A DNA stretch of 64,000 nt from contig CM043960.1 in NCBI GenBank assembly GCA_014529385.2, positions 29,688,396 to 29,752,395 on the forward strand, written 5' to 3'. The translations under genes and the position numbers were made by a program. The notes under the pieces are model-generated. The model was not told the origin of the DNA, did not search any database, and saw only the letters and a list, made by a program, of their open reading frames with translations. Positions within the stretch are counted from its first letter, which is position 1, and every line of letters begins with the position of its first letter. The DNA comes from Adiantum capillus-veneris. Taxonomy: Eukaryota; Streptophyta; Polypodiopsida; Polypodiales; Pteridaceae. Below, piece by piece: positions 10,754-25,000 of the stretch.

Positions 10754-12900
10754 ATGGCTGTAAGCTCACATCTATCAAGCATTTTTGACAGATTACAGGT
10801 ACTAGAGGATACTACCCAGCAAGTAAGATCAAACGGGGGATTCAAACTGGCTAATGAGGTAACCCGGTTGGATTCTGCAATACCAATTATTCATGAATGC
10901 GATCAGGAAGATTGTACCAGAATAGAAATCCCAGCATCTTTGACCAAGGGAGCAATCACTCAATGGAAGAAAGCGTGAATCAAAGACCATTGCCACCTTT
11001 AGAACCCATTTTAGAGGAGAGCTTCTCTGACACTTTGTCAGAAAGATCATACAGCCTCATGACACTTTGTCAAAAAGATCATACAGCCTCATGACTGAGG
11101 ATTCTTACAAGTCAAACCCTAAGGGAGCAGCTTTGATGGGGGCATGTCTTTCTCAACGTGTATCTGATGTAAATATATTGTATTTGAAGTTTCAATTTGA
11201 AAATGTGCTTAAGGCCAAAATCTATAAGGATGGAATGGGCCGCTACTGCGTTAAGTTGGAAATAAGCCGAACGAGTTCAGAGACCTTATAGATGTTGATT
11301 ATGAAGGGGATAAGTGTTTTGACAGAGAGGGAGTGATGTACTTAGTGGTTCATAACCCCTTTATTGTGGATAAATGGGGGATGACTGACACGAAGGACTG
11401 ATTTCCATACCCAATATGAAGGGTTTGGTTTGACGTTAGAAGGGACTGCTTTGACTTGGTTCCAACCATTAAACAGCTTGGAATTCCCAAGTATTGATCA
11501 ACTTCTCTGAGAATTCAGCAAGGAATTCTCAAAGAGAGGAATCAAGCATAACACTATCTTCGAGATTTATGCATTTAGGCAAAAGGAGAATGAGAAAGTG
11601 AAGGAAGCATCACTTCGTTTCATGCAGTATATAGAAAGATTCCCTGCGTGAGAACTACCTCAAGATGAGAGAATGTCAGTCCTTTTCATAGAAGGATTGT
11701 GAAATGACACACTAAAAGAGGACTTGCACTTGAAGGCATGTGTAAATTTTGAGCAAGTCATGAAAGAGGCGTTGTATCTGGTAGATAATTGAAAGGCATA
11801 TGGGGAGGTGACTGAAGACACAGATTAGGGAACGAGTAGCACCTCTTCAACCACTAGTAAGTCCACAATGGAATTGGGCGGGCAAAACCCAATTGTGCCG
11901 GACGTTGATCAAATGATTGAGGAAGTGATCAGAAGGATAAACCAAGGAAACAGGACGAGCCCAGACACACGACAACTGGCCACCCAAAAATGCGACACTT
12001 GTGGAGAAGATCATCCAACCCAGTGGTACAACCTTCAACAAAGTCCAAGAGTAAACGCACCACGAGTACTGAAGTGGTGTGCTACCGAACAGAAATGGAC
12101 AAACCATGAAACCCAAAATGTTTCTATAATTGGAACTATATTAGAGAGAGACAATATGAACCAAATGGAGGGCAACAATTTCCACCCCCTCCAAGATACC
12201 AAGTAGGGCCAAATAACTCAATCCAAGGGCAGGAAAAACCTCAACCTGTGTTGGGGCATCAACCTCCCTTACCCCAGGACAATAGGGCCATGGTACGAAT
12301 TTCTCAACCCATAGAAACACCTTCTGATCAGAGTATGGTCCAGGTAGTCTCATATCAGGAAGATTCAGACAATACCTACAAGAGGGGATTTGATGGTAAT
12401 GCATATACTATGGAGGGACAAATTCCATGGATAATTTTTGAAGAGATGCCCGAGCCCTCATACATAACACAGCCAACTAAAAACCATTACTTGGTCGATG
12501 AGAATATGCTTATGTTCATGGAAAACTAGAACTACAAACCTAGGGGGTATCCTCCTAGAGCAGGACAACCGATGGGGGCTCCACAAGCTTCTCCACCACC
12601 TATAGGACCATGCTATGAATGTGGTGGTGATCATTGGGCAAGGGTTTGTCCAAACAAAGGAGAACGGGTTAAATGTTTTGGGTTCTGTGATGGATGTACC
12701 ACTGATCATCTCATTCCACACTGTCCAAAAAACCCTGACAAACAAAGGGAAAGCAACCATGAACAAGATGGGGATTGTGCCAAGCTCAAGTGTATCGGAA
12801 ATAGAACCAAACAATCAGATAAGTGCGGTAACTAGAGCTCAAGCACATGAGGCTGCAAGGAATGCCCCAGCCAGTCAAACCGAGATATAAAATTTATTCT
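10754..12900 (+). pseudogene. G2 gag with two CCHC zinc knuckles
   Basis: The N-terminal part (10754-10976) opens with MAVSSHLSSIFDRLQVLEDT. The retrotransposon gag core is readable around 11410-11800 through several stops: GFGLTLEGTALTWF, FSKRGIKHNTIFEIYAFRQK and MSVLFIEGL. Two CCHC knuckles of pattern C-x2-C-x3-H-x4-C are intact at 12611-12649 and 12686-12724. A 32-bp direct duplication sits at about 11028-11091. The protein would have packaged element RNA; this copy is fragmented. Confidence 0.7.
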
Positions 12901-14375
12901 GTCCGAACCGCTAGGAAATCTTGGAAGGCAAAACGAGACAAGATGAAAGCCAAAAAAACGGATTTGGAAACCAAATTACTGCAAACAGAGGAACAATTGA
13001 AAAGGGAAAGAGACCTTAAGGGACAGAGCGGGGTAGAAAAACCGTCGGTTATACCATCGGGAGGATCTGTCTTGGTAGACAAGGTTCTTGAACCTTTTGG
13101 CGCAATTTTAAAAGATTAAAATGCAAGACTAAAGCCTAACCAAACCCAAGAGGATAGGTGGTTAACGTACCCTTATCTGGGCTATGAAAAGGAGAGGCTA
13201 AAGATGTGCAAAGAGCTCATCCAAGCTCAAGCGCTTCTGGAACCACCAGTTCCGAGTGCTCCAAAAATTGAGGTATCAATCCGTGAAAAAATTCAAGGTT
13301 AGAGGGGATGGAAATTGAAAAGGAATACCAACCAGATTTTATAAACAAAATGCCATTGGATATGAGTGTTGCAGTCAATACGACAGATAGAATGTATTTG
13401 CAAGCACTAGTGTCAATTGCGGAAGTGGAAGAACAATGGACTCAGGAGCTATGTGAACACATCAGGAATCACAAAGATGGAAGTGCTACACTTGCGTTAG
13501 ATCCTATCACAGAGATCCACTTGGAGAATGAGCTCTACCCAAATGACATCCGATCACTATATGGTGATGCAGGTACAACGATATCGAAAGATAGTAAACC
13601 GCAGTCATTGAAAACTTTTCCTTCATTTATTGGTAACCATGAAACCCGGTCGGAAGTGAAGAAACTACCATCTCAATGGAAGGCCAATCCTAAGATGATG
13701 GATGCCAAAACTTTTCATGAGCTGATGTCATCCCCTATCCGTTGTACGTGAACTCTGTCAGAGTTACTGCAAATAAGACCGCATCTTTGGGAGGAGGTCG
13801 ATTTTTTAATAGAAAAAATAGGACTGGTAATCCCGCCACCCAATGATTCTCCAAAAACACTAAAGAAACAACCCTCGAAACAAACTAAACATGAGCCAGT
13901 ACCAGTGAACAAGGTAGGGGATTATTGTGAAGGTGAAGAAGAAAACACTACCCTACCGGTGAAGTACAAAGAGGTTAAGTCGATAGCAATAGTGGATAGT
14001 GGGGCTGAAATAGCCATAGCTACCAAAGCAATGTGGAAAAATTGGGAGAAACCTGCTCTCCAAAAGACTAGAATGAGACTTCAATTAGCAGATGGGTATC
14101 TGAAAAGACCAATTGGCATCTTGGAGTAGATTGTGGTAACCTCTTGCGGAATTGCATATGAACAGACGTTCGCTATTATGAATTTCGATGAGAGGAGCAA
14201 CTTCGATATCATATTGGGCAGACCATTCATACGTCAGCTCAAAATGGTACAAGATTGGGGTTATGACTATATCTATCTAAGGAACAAGGATGTCACTACA
14301 AAAAGTAGTGTCACAGATCAAAGCTGTAGAGATGTAGAACGAACCCCCAGGAGAAGACATGAACTCCACAACTAA
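12901..14375 (+). pseudogene. G2 gag-pol linker and aspartic protease
   Basis: A Lys/Glu-rich helical segment (12900-13120) is followed by linker homologous to G1 (13120-13900). The protease has its active site DSGA at 13995-14006 (SIAIVDSGAEIAIATKAMW) and the C-terminal strand ILGRPFIRQLKMVQDWGYD at about 14212-14268. Stops occur at 13117, 13749 and 14127. Unlike G1 it keeps the flap region, which shows what G1 has lost. Confidence 0.75.
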
Positions 14376-15490
14376 CCAAGAAGGGGGAATACCGGCTTGG
14401 CTGCAGAACAAAGCTCACCATTGGACATGATAAGCTTCCAAAGGTGGCAGTTTAAAAAGGAAAGATTGCATTCTTGATAGGACTACGCAAGACGAGGCAT
14501 ATATACCAGAGCCTTTTCTAAAATAGATGTTCTAACCTTTTGGATGACAACAAATACTAGCCACTCTTGATGTTTGTGTAAACAAGGTGACCCTCACCAA
14601 ATTTTGTGATGAGGAGGGATATGATATCATTCCATTCTAGATGATGGATGTCAGCCTAGATCCGAAATTAGAAAGGGAAGTCCCTAACGAGGAGGGGGTT
14701 GTCGATTGCCGACGCATAGTAGATGAAGTCTCAGTAAGAGACCTTGACCAAACAGTTGAAGAAGCTTTCTAGGACTTGATGGATAAGTCGTTAGAGGACT
14801 ACGCAAACGACGAGCTTTCTAGTAGCTCAAGTTAGAAAGTCAAACGAAAGGATCGATGGGTGATCTACTATGATTTTCCAAACCAAAATCCTTGAAGACA
14901 GGGCAAATATCAAGATAAACGCAAAAACAACCGAAACAAGAATCAAAGAAGACCCGGTACCTGTGTTAATCGACAAAACGTAGTACTTAAGGTTAGTAGA
15001 AGCAATTGATTGCCTCAAAGACGGGATATCAAAGAGGTACATGAAACCTGACTCAACCAAAATAAAAATGAAAAAGAAGAACACAAAAAAAAAGGAGAGC
15101 AATTTCAAGAAATTGACGAAGTTGTCCAAAATGGAGCACAAAATCAAATACAATGAACTGAAACGAGCTTTGAAGGAAGTTTGGACAACAAAAATGGAAA
15201 CTGACGAGGAATCAAACGATGTTAAACTCGATGCACCTTCCCTCTATAACAAGTATTTTATTTAAGATAGAAAAATCATGGTGTAGAAACCCAAACAAGA
15301 TCCCAGAGAACCAGGAACTTCATATGATGGGCTTGAAAAAGCCAAATGTATCAACTTAGCAGAACCAAGCGAGGAGTCTAAACCGGCATACATCGCCACA
15401 GACCTCACTGACAAAGAAGAGTGTCTTCTAGTCGATACGCTCAGACAATACAAAGATGTATTTGCATGGTCATACAAAGATCTAAAGTGG
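14376..15490 (+). pseudogene. G2 linker between protease and RT
   Basis: This is the degenerate counterpart of G1 1320-2430. Recognisable stretches include a cysteine-containing block near 14420-14480, the segment ATLDVCVNKVTLTKFCDEEG at about 14560-14620, a Lys-rich stretch at 15041-15200 and the pre-RT segment with VFAWSYKDLK at about 15458-15487. Many stop codons are present. Confidence 0.6.
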
Positions 15491-16740
15491 ATGGGTCCTG
15501 AGATCTCTCAACACCACACGCTACCCCTTAAGAGTTATGCCAGACCACACAGACAACACCCTTACACATACAATGAGACTTTTGCCAAGAAAATTAAGGA
15601 AGAGATAGACAAACTGAAGGATGTCGAGTTTATCTACGAGATTGAACACACCAATTGGGTGTCCCCTATATTGGTAGTACCCAAAAAGAATGGCAAACTG
15701 CATGTCTGTGTAAACCTCAAGCAGGTAAATGCAGCCACCATCAGGGATAACTATCCATTGCCAGTAATGGATCATACTTTTGAGAGGGTAGCAGGGAAAG
15801 AGGCCTATAGTTTTTTGGATGTGTTCTCAGGCTACAATCAGTTGATAATTAAAGTGGAAGATCAGCATCAGACAGCTTTTGCAACAGAGTGGGGTATATT
15901 TGCCTACAAGGTAATGCCTTTTGGCTTGACCAATGCCCCTGCTACATTCCAAAGACTAATGAGTCATGCATTCAAGGAATATCTCAGACAATTTCTAGAG
16001 ATATACATGGATAATCTTTGTTTTCATTCTCATTGAAGAAATAACCACATAACGCATCTAGGAAAAGTCTTTGAAAAGTGCAGAACATAACTTATTTGCT
16101 TAAACCTTAAAAAATGCGTCTTCATGGTAAGACAAGGTAAAATTTTGGGCCACATTGTGTCCAAAAATGGGATTTTCACTATTCAAGAGAAGGTATAAAT
16201 AATTTTCGCACTACCGAGACAACAAAGATGAAGGAAGTGCATGCATTAATGGGGCATTGTGGGTAGTACAAGAATTTCATATATATGTATGCTATAATAG
16301 CTAAGCATTTGTACGCCCTCATTGTTAAGTTTGAATGGACGAAAGAATGTGAGCAAGGCCTCCATAAATTGAAGCAACAATTAATTTCTACTCCATTTTT
16401 GCAAGCCCCTAACTGGAGCAAAATCTTTCATGTTTATGTTGATGCATTAGCCTATGCCATAGGATGCATATTAGCCCAGCCAAGAGAGAAGAAAATGGAT
16501 TTTCCCATTGGCTACTCTAGTCGACAACTAAACAATGTAGAGAAAAATTATACCACTATGGAAAGAGAAGGTCTAGGAATGATATATGCTGTCAAAAAAT
16601 TTAGACACTACCTTCTTGCAAACAAATTTGTTTTCTTCGTGGATCACCAAGCACTGTTATATCTAGTAAACAAACCGTGCAACATTGGAAGAGTTGTTTG
16701 CTGGTTTATACTATTGCTTGAGTTTGACTTCAGGTAGTCG
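15491..16740 (+). pseudogene. G2 reverse transcriptase and RNase H
   Basis: RT runs from HTLPLKSYARP to EIYMDNL, with WVSPILVVPKKNGK, YSFLDVFSGYNQL and VMPFGLTNAPATFQ. The catalytic motif reads YMDN (16004-16015) where G1 has YMDD, so the second metal-binding Asp is lost. A stop follows at 16034. Connection and RNase H continue from about 16040 to 16740, with YVDALAYAIGCILAQ (about 16435), YTTMEREGLGMIYAVKKFRHY and FFVDHQALLYLV. Coding similarity is then broken by a long AC repeat. Confidence 0.8.
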
Positions 16741-16752
16741 TAGAAAAGGGGA

Positions 16753-18556
<1,804 letters not shown>

Positions 18557-18660
18557 AAGCCAAAATTAGAATATCAAAGTGAAAGGAGCAAGAAAACTTT
18601 CATAGAAATGCACAATAGAATTATTGTATCGATACTACTCCGATAGCATCCATACAAACG

Positions 18661-19010
18661 GCCGCTACATGGTTAGGTGGAATGGATCTATACATTAATT
18701 TAAAACTTGTTGATGGTACCATCAGGTGAGCATTAGCGAACACCGAGGCAAGAGCTTATGTTGTTAACTACTCCACTTTCAAAAAACTCACAAGGGTACC
18801 TCTAATGCCAAACATGATGGGGTTCAAAGTAGCAGACAAAGGCACAATGGATAGTCCGGGACACATAAATTTACCAATCACTATTGATGGAACAGTTTAT
18901 CCGCATCAATTTCATGCGATCGAAGACCAGGATCTTAACAAATCAGCTATTTTGGGATTGTCGTGGGTGCGCACTTATCAGGCCACGCCAAGCTGGGAGG
19001 ACAATACCTT
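18661..19010 (+). pseudogene. G2 second, retropepsin-like domain downstream of integrase
   Basis: From 18661, through one stop at 18727, the frame reads MDLYINLKLVDGTI, ALANTEARAYVVNYSTFKKL, then INLPITIDGTVYPHQFHAIE and AILGLSWVRTYQATPSWEDN. The order (strand, D/N-T-x-A turn, flap, hydrophobic ILG-x-x-W helix) is that of a retropepsin. The active-site position reads NTEA instead of DTGA, so it is inactive or diverged. G2 already has its normal protease at 13995. This is a fold inference from pattern only. The open frame runs to 19608 but is probably out of frame after about 19080. Confidence 0.45.
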
Positions 19011-19678
19011 ACAACTCAGACAAGTGGACCTATCTTTTGCCACACCATTTGTACAAACATACCATGTATGGGAACCTCTCCATTACCACATGCACCAGTT
19101 CCCCGATATTACCCAACCGTGGTCGAGAAGATATGGGTTAAAAAATTCATCATGCAAACCAATCCAAAGAAATTGTGGATACCAAAACGACAAAGCAATA
19201 CAAGTTAGCCTACATTGCCTCAACAGAAATCTGACCTCGCCAAACAGCGTACGGCTTTTGTCGGACAACCTAGGCCAATCTAACACCAACCTCGACATCC
19301 CAAAAATGTCAAGTGGGTATGGAAACCAAAACAAACTCGCTCACACGATGCTTCTTCTAGGGAATCCACAAGCAAGCAATTTCAGTCCAAAACAAATACC
19401 TCGAGCAAAACAACCAACAGTATCAAAACTTTTGCAGGTCAACGTCAAACACAAGGCGGGTCTTCTACAATTACTATTGTTCAGACCATGCAACTTCAAT
19501 GTGACCTCGCCACCAGCAGCCACTAAACATATTGTTCAGCACCCCTCTCTTGCACAACATTTTGTTTTCCCATGCATATCCTTCATTAGCATCATAGAGC
19601 CACACTAGACGGCTATGCATAGACACATTCTTTGCTCCCATGCACTCTAACACGTGTTCGTCTGGGATGACTCACTCT
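19011..19678 (+). pseudogene. G2 3' coding tail, unrecognised
   Basis: Low-complexity, Gln/Lys/Trp-containing peptide pieces appear in alternating frames, including PRYYPTVVEKIWVKKFIMQ and the repeated motifs WIPKRQ and WVWKPKQ. I recognise no domain. It ends before the polypurine tract at 19679. Confidence 0.35.
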
Positions 19679-20231
19679 AGGAAGGGGGGAAAATGCAGCA
19701 GGATTGTCATTTTGTATATATTATTTCTTTTTCTTTTCTTTTCTTTTCTTGTCTTTAAAACAAGCTTTTCAGAGCCTTATAAACTCTTAGCCTACATAAT
19801 CATGAGCCATATCGACACCATCTAATACCAGGCTATGTATGTATGAGAGGTTACACTAATTTTGGATAATTTATGGCCAAAAATAATTTTCTTTCACAAA
19901 AAAAACAACAACAAATAATGAACAAAAATTGATAAGTCGAGCCAAGAAAGTCGGGAATTGACTTTTGAAAGCAAACGCGAAAACTTCAAAGCAAGGACTT
20001 CGAACATGGCAAATATGAAAAGATTCGGCACAAGATGGATTTCAAGCCAACTTCTAAAGGATCAAAACTGCAGATCCAATGCCATTTGTCAACCGAACAT
20101 CAGAATGAAGAACGGTTCGAACTGTAGGGTGATATGAACAACAAGATATGATCAATGGAGGTAAGTATGAATGGGGCATTCCAGGTAGACTAGGAACATA
20201 TAGTCAAATGGGGCAACATAAGCTCATTTGC

Positions 20232-20301
<70 letters not shown>

Positions 20302-20540
20302 ACAAAAGCATAGGGTTTTCAGATTTGTTTCTGCCCGTTGCGACCACCTCGGTAGCTCTTACTACACCGGATTCGACATGTATGATCATTAACCTTACAA
20401 GAACATGTGTGTATGCCCCATACGGCATCAACATTGACAAAACAACAGATCAGAGCAGTGCAAAGTCACAAAATTTGCAAACTAACAGGGCCAATGGGGA
20501 AAGTCAAAACTCATCATAAACCAAAAACCTTTCATCGGTA
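19679..20540 (+). repeat. G2 polypurine tract and 3' LTR (right end uncertain)
   Basis: AGGAAGGGGGGAAAA (19679-19693) is a good polypurine tract and is directly followed by TGCAGCAGG, an LTR start. TATAAA lies at 19778-19783. The remainder is non-coding and includes a GA repeat at 20235-20299. I could not fix the right end: no TSD or second LTR copy is available in the window. 20540 is an estimate just before leader-like sequence resumes. Confidence 0.5.
20235..20299 (+). repeat. (GA)n microsatellite
   Basis: About 65 bp of uninterrupted GA within the G2 LTR or the adjacent leader. Confidence 0.95.
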
Positions 20541-22023
20541 GACCCCAAGTAGTTGGCAGAATCAGGCAGGACAAAAACAATAGCAAAAGGTGGTGGAACA
20601 TGGACCGCGATCCATGTTCCTCAAACCCTTAAATTAGAGAAATTTGTTTAGGAGTATCCATAGGTGGTTAGGAACAAACTCCTATAGCTGGAATTTCAAA
20701 ATGCATCCCAACATGGATCGCTATCCATGTTCCTTTTCGCCAAAATCAGGGCAAGAGTGGCTCACTAGCTGGGAAATGCAAAAATATGAATGATGCTACA
20801 AAAATAATCACAAAAATTGCTCTTAAGATCATCAAATCCTCCTGGTTTGCTACCTTCAGTCTGCAAATGGTCTTTTGGCCATTTTCAGAAGGAAAAGGAT
20901 AGGATTCCAGCAAAAAATCAGGGAGAGGACAAATGGTAGGATGCCAGTAAAACTCATGGAGTAGGGTTAAAAGCAAAGTTCTTGATAAGTTTTCAAATTT
21001 TTGCTTAAGCCAATTGGGAGACTTCAAACACTCCTCGAAGCCTATCAACAAGGAAATGTGACTTAAGGATGTTTGTAGGATCAAAATCAAGTAAAAGATT
21101 ACTTGCAAAATGGTGAAATTTGCCGGAATCAATTTGTCTCCTCAAATGGATTCAAATTCTAATGGAATTTGACAAGGAGCTAGGCAAATCTGTGAACTAC
21201 AGGCCCAAATCATTGGGAATTGAGGCAATGACAGATATCAGGCAAAGCGTGTGCCCAAAAATGGTTCCAAGAAACAGATACATTCAAGACAAAAAAAACA
21301 TGGCCATAAACTAGAAAATGGGCCAAACTAAGGAAAAACATGTCCAAATCTGAAAAAATTTCACCAGTGTACTAGGAAGACCTATAGGAACATATGTGCA
21401 AAGAAACTGTATCAAAATTCATCTAAACATGGATCGTGATCCATGTACCTTTTTGCCTAATCAAAGAAAAACCCATGCTATCTGATCCAGTATGTTCAAG
21501 AAAGCCAAGCCATGAAGTTTTGAGCCATTTGAATTCCAAAATCCACTTCAAAATGCCAAAATTCTCTAAGTCTACAAAAGATTTTAAAAAATTAGCCCAA
21601 GTGTCAAACCATTGATCCAAATCCCAAATTTTTTGGACCAAGGCACCATCTAGATGAAACCTACCAGATGGTATCATCAAAATTTCAAACTGTTGTCCAC
21701 AACATGTATCGCGATCCATGTACCTCAAACTCTAAATCTAGAGAAAATTGCACAGTAGCATCTCCATATGCCCAGGAACAACTTCCCCTAGTTAGAATTT
21801 CAAAATTACTCCCAACATGGATCGTGATCCATGTTTCTTTTTTTCAAAATTCATATGTTACACTGTATCCTTGTGCCTATAGTAATCCTAGATGCACTGG
21901 TAAAATTTGGGGTAGATTTGACAAAGTTATGCTCATTTTTTTATTTTATGGTCAAGTTTGCAACTTTCCGAAAGTTCTGATCAATGGCTAAAACCTATTT
22001 TCAATGCTAAAATTGACTGCAGG
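20541..22023 (+). other. Element E leader, right part (non-coding)
   Basis: About 1.5 kb without coding similarity, ending at the Met of E's ORF. It holds five copies of the palindrome seen at 9437-10580. It also contains a larger duplication: about 135 bp at 20598-20732 resembles 21702-21836, each bounded by two palindromes 113 bp apart. The sequence GACTGCAGG immediately precedes the ATG and could be a splice acceptor. Confidence 0.6.
20598..21834 (+). repeat. Palindrome array, right block (5 copies)
   Basis: Copies lie at 20598-20617, 20711-20730, 21427-21446, 21702-21721 and 21815-21834. Arms are perfect 9-mers in the copies at 21427 and 21815, and one arm base differs in the others. Spacing is 113, 716, 275 and 113 bp, so the regular ~285-bp rhythm of the left block is only partly kept. 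Confidence 0.9.
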
Positions 22024-25000
22024 ATGCCTCGAAGGAAAGCACAAAGGGAGTGGAATGCTGCACCTTATGAGATAACATATATCTCCTCGAATGAGAAGGC
22101 TCATATCATCGAACAGGTACTCAAAGAAATTCTAGCTAACATTTCATTGGAAGATTTCAAGCCGCGGACGGAGAAATAGTGAAGACCACTATTTTCCCAA
22201 GGGAAATGTGGACACTACACCAGAAGCCAGAAGTACAACCAGGGGACAGATGTCTACAATTGGAAAATTTTCTACGGTTACCACCCTGGGGAACGGACTT
22301 CAGACAAGCTCATGAGCTCATAAGCTCCATTCAATACAATGGGGAGGCCACTCTGACTGACAAAGATGGGGCAACAGTCAAGGTTAAGATCACAACAAAA
22401 ATAATCAATGAAGCTCTCCACCTGCAGCAAGGGATGCACAATCTATTGCAAAAGACAAAGGCAATAGACAACCACAAAGCTTTCCTGAAGCAAAGAGGCC
22501 ACAAGTTGACATATCAAGATTTGATCTACTCAGAAACTAAATTGCCGTTGCGCCTTGTATTGCAACACTTCAAAGTGTAGAAGCCACCCAGATATACATA
22601 ACCATTATTGCACATGGCAGTAGTAATGGCAACGGGCTTGGTAGAGAGAAGAGTGGTCAGTTGCGACTTCGGAAATTACCTTCCGACAACATTGTCGAAG
22701 CAAACCTAAAGGGGAGCCAAAAAAGCAAGGCCTACATGAATGCGGGACCAATGCTGACGCGAATCGCCTACCAAGCATTAGGGATGATTGATGATCTACT
22801 ACCCGCAGAAGCACAGATAGATCTGATTCACAAGTCTAAAAGAGCAGTAAGATCTGTGGCTAGAACTCCCACCAGGCCAAAACCAGAAGCTAAGCAAACA
22901 AGGCAAAGCGCAACCATAAGGGATTCTGACAGCGAAAAGACCGAGTCGGATGCTCGGAGTAGCCAGGAACCTGGGTCCCAACAAAGAGACACTCCTTCGG
23001 AATACCAATCTTCAGAAGAGGATCAGAACAGCCAGTTCTCTTTGGGATATACAAGATTGAGGAAGAAAACTGCCCACGTGGCAGAAGCCATCCCAATAAC
23101 TCAAGCCAAGAGAACAAAGGAAGAAGCACATGCGTTGGGGAAAAGGATCCGCCAACAAAAGCATGAAGAAAAAAGAAGCCAAGGAATAGAAGTTGATGAT
23201 GAGAAAGAAGAGGAAGAAGAAGAAACATTCCGTTGCTACACAGGCAGACAACGGCTCTGGAACGGATCAAGCAACAAAAAAGACAAGAAGCCAAGGAAAA
23301 ATGAGAGATTGGCAGCACTATGCAACAACGGATCCATAACGAGCTCAAACGAAAGATGGAGCTAAGAGAGAAAGAAGAGGCAAAGAAACCACGCATTGAT
23401 GATCTAGAATCATTTGAAAAATTCACTTGAACAAAAAACGAGAAAGATAACTCACAAGGGAAGGAAGAGCAAGACACACTTGACCAGCAGGGTCAAGAGT
23501 TTGATTCTCCCAAAGACACTGGGGTCCCTTCAAAGACTGCAATAAAAGAGAAAGAAAAAGTTGAAGACCTGTCAAAGCAAGGAGCAGAGAAGAGCCAGTC
23601 AAAACAAAAGACAGGTCAAGAAACGGAGGCATCACAACCAAAGCCTACCATAACTTCATCAGCTATAGAAGATCTGAAACGGAAAGAAAAAACAACTGAT
23701 GAGGCTGAAACATCAGATCAAGGTCAAAAAAGCCAGCAGAGGCCAAGATCGCCTTGATCACAAGCTGTAATAGAGGAAGGAGCAAAAGTGGTCAAGTCCT
23801 TTGACATTGATGCTCAATTAGAGCAGATCAAGCTTTAGTTCAATGCCAAAGGGCTCTTTACAACCTGCACGGGCTGGAACTGGAAGATACTAACAGAGAC
23901 GTGTCTAAGGTAGTTGAAGAGGCCTTGCAGCTAAAACAAAGAGTAGAGGAATTAGAGAAAGTACAACTACAAGTCCAATATGAGTTGCAAAGGGAACAGG
24001 AAAATGCAGCCTACTATTACAAGGAGGTGCAACAGTTTGACAAGGCAAACTGTTCCCTACAAGGCGAGCAGCAACGCCTCGAGGAGAAACTAACCAAAGA
24101 AAGGGAACATAATGAGAAGCTGCAAGAGTCATACGTGGTGGTCAGCAGAACCCTGACCTAGCTTTTGGCCATCCAAGGGACTCCCACCTCCTCAGCCCAC
24201 CTCCTTAGCCGTTACTGCAAGATCAACATCCCTGAACCAAGAGGTTAAAGATCTAAAAGAAGCTCTGGCTCAAGAAAAGTATGATAGACAAATCATGACA
24301 GTAGGCCATAGGACCCTGCAAAGAGCCAAAGACAAAGAAATTGAAGAATTGAGGAAGCAGTTGGCTGAGGCACGGGGGACTTGGAGACTCTGAGGACCAA
24401 TCAGAAAAAGCATCAACAAATAGCCGCAGTAGACTTTGAGCAAGAAGGAGGATTTGAGAGGTCCACATTTGAGGCTCACCAAATAGAGGTGCCGACTACA
24501 AGCACTAGAAAAGCAACGCAAGAATCTGCAGATCTAGCCACAACATCCATTTTGGATTTGACCAAGGGCAAGATTCAGTGCTGGATCTTAGAAGTCAACG
24601 ACCCTTCCCATAAGGAATATCTGCAGTATGAGTTGAAAGTGATGGAATCGGCTGCCCTCCTTATGATTACTCCAGATGAGGTGGTAAAAAACCTCGGGCA
24701 TGAAATGATCACCCTGCCCCACTGATGAGGTAGGAGGCTAGATTATGGCAGCAAAGAATGCTACCAGAACTTGAACCAAACAGCCGAGGGGATTATAGGG
24801 ATGTTCCTGTCACTGCAATTCAGATTCAAACCATCATTGACAATCAACCCCTCTGGCAAAAGAAGTGGTTTGAGCAAAGATCAACAGACAAAATCTACTA
24901 TAGGAACGCTCCACAGCACCTCAGGATTGACCCAACTTACTATCCCATCAACAGACAATGATCCTGGGATAGCTTTTACTCTTGGCAAAGCAAAAGACCG

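Noticed and set aside
18805-19608. 267-codon ORF as an envelope-like gene
   Set aside because: No signal peptide, no transmembrane segment. The first third reads as a protease-like fold, the rest changes frame.
20148-20519. 123-codon frame with an Arg-Glu repeat
   Set aside because: It is created by the GA microsatellite; no conserved flanking domain.
22890-23477. 195-codon hydrophobic frame on the minus strand
   Set aside because: Antisense shadow of the Lys/Glu-rich middle of E's ORF; no membrane-protein features such as a plausible start context or conservation.
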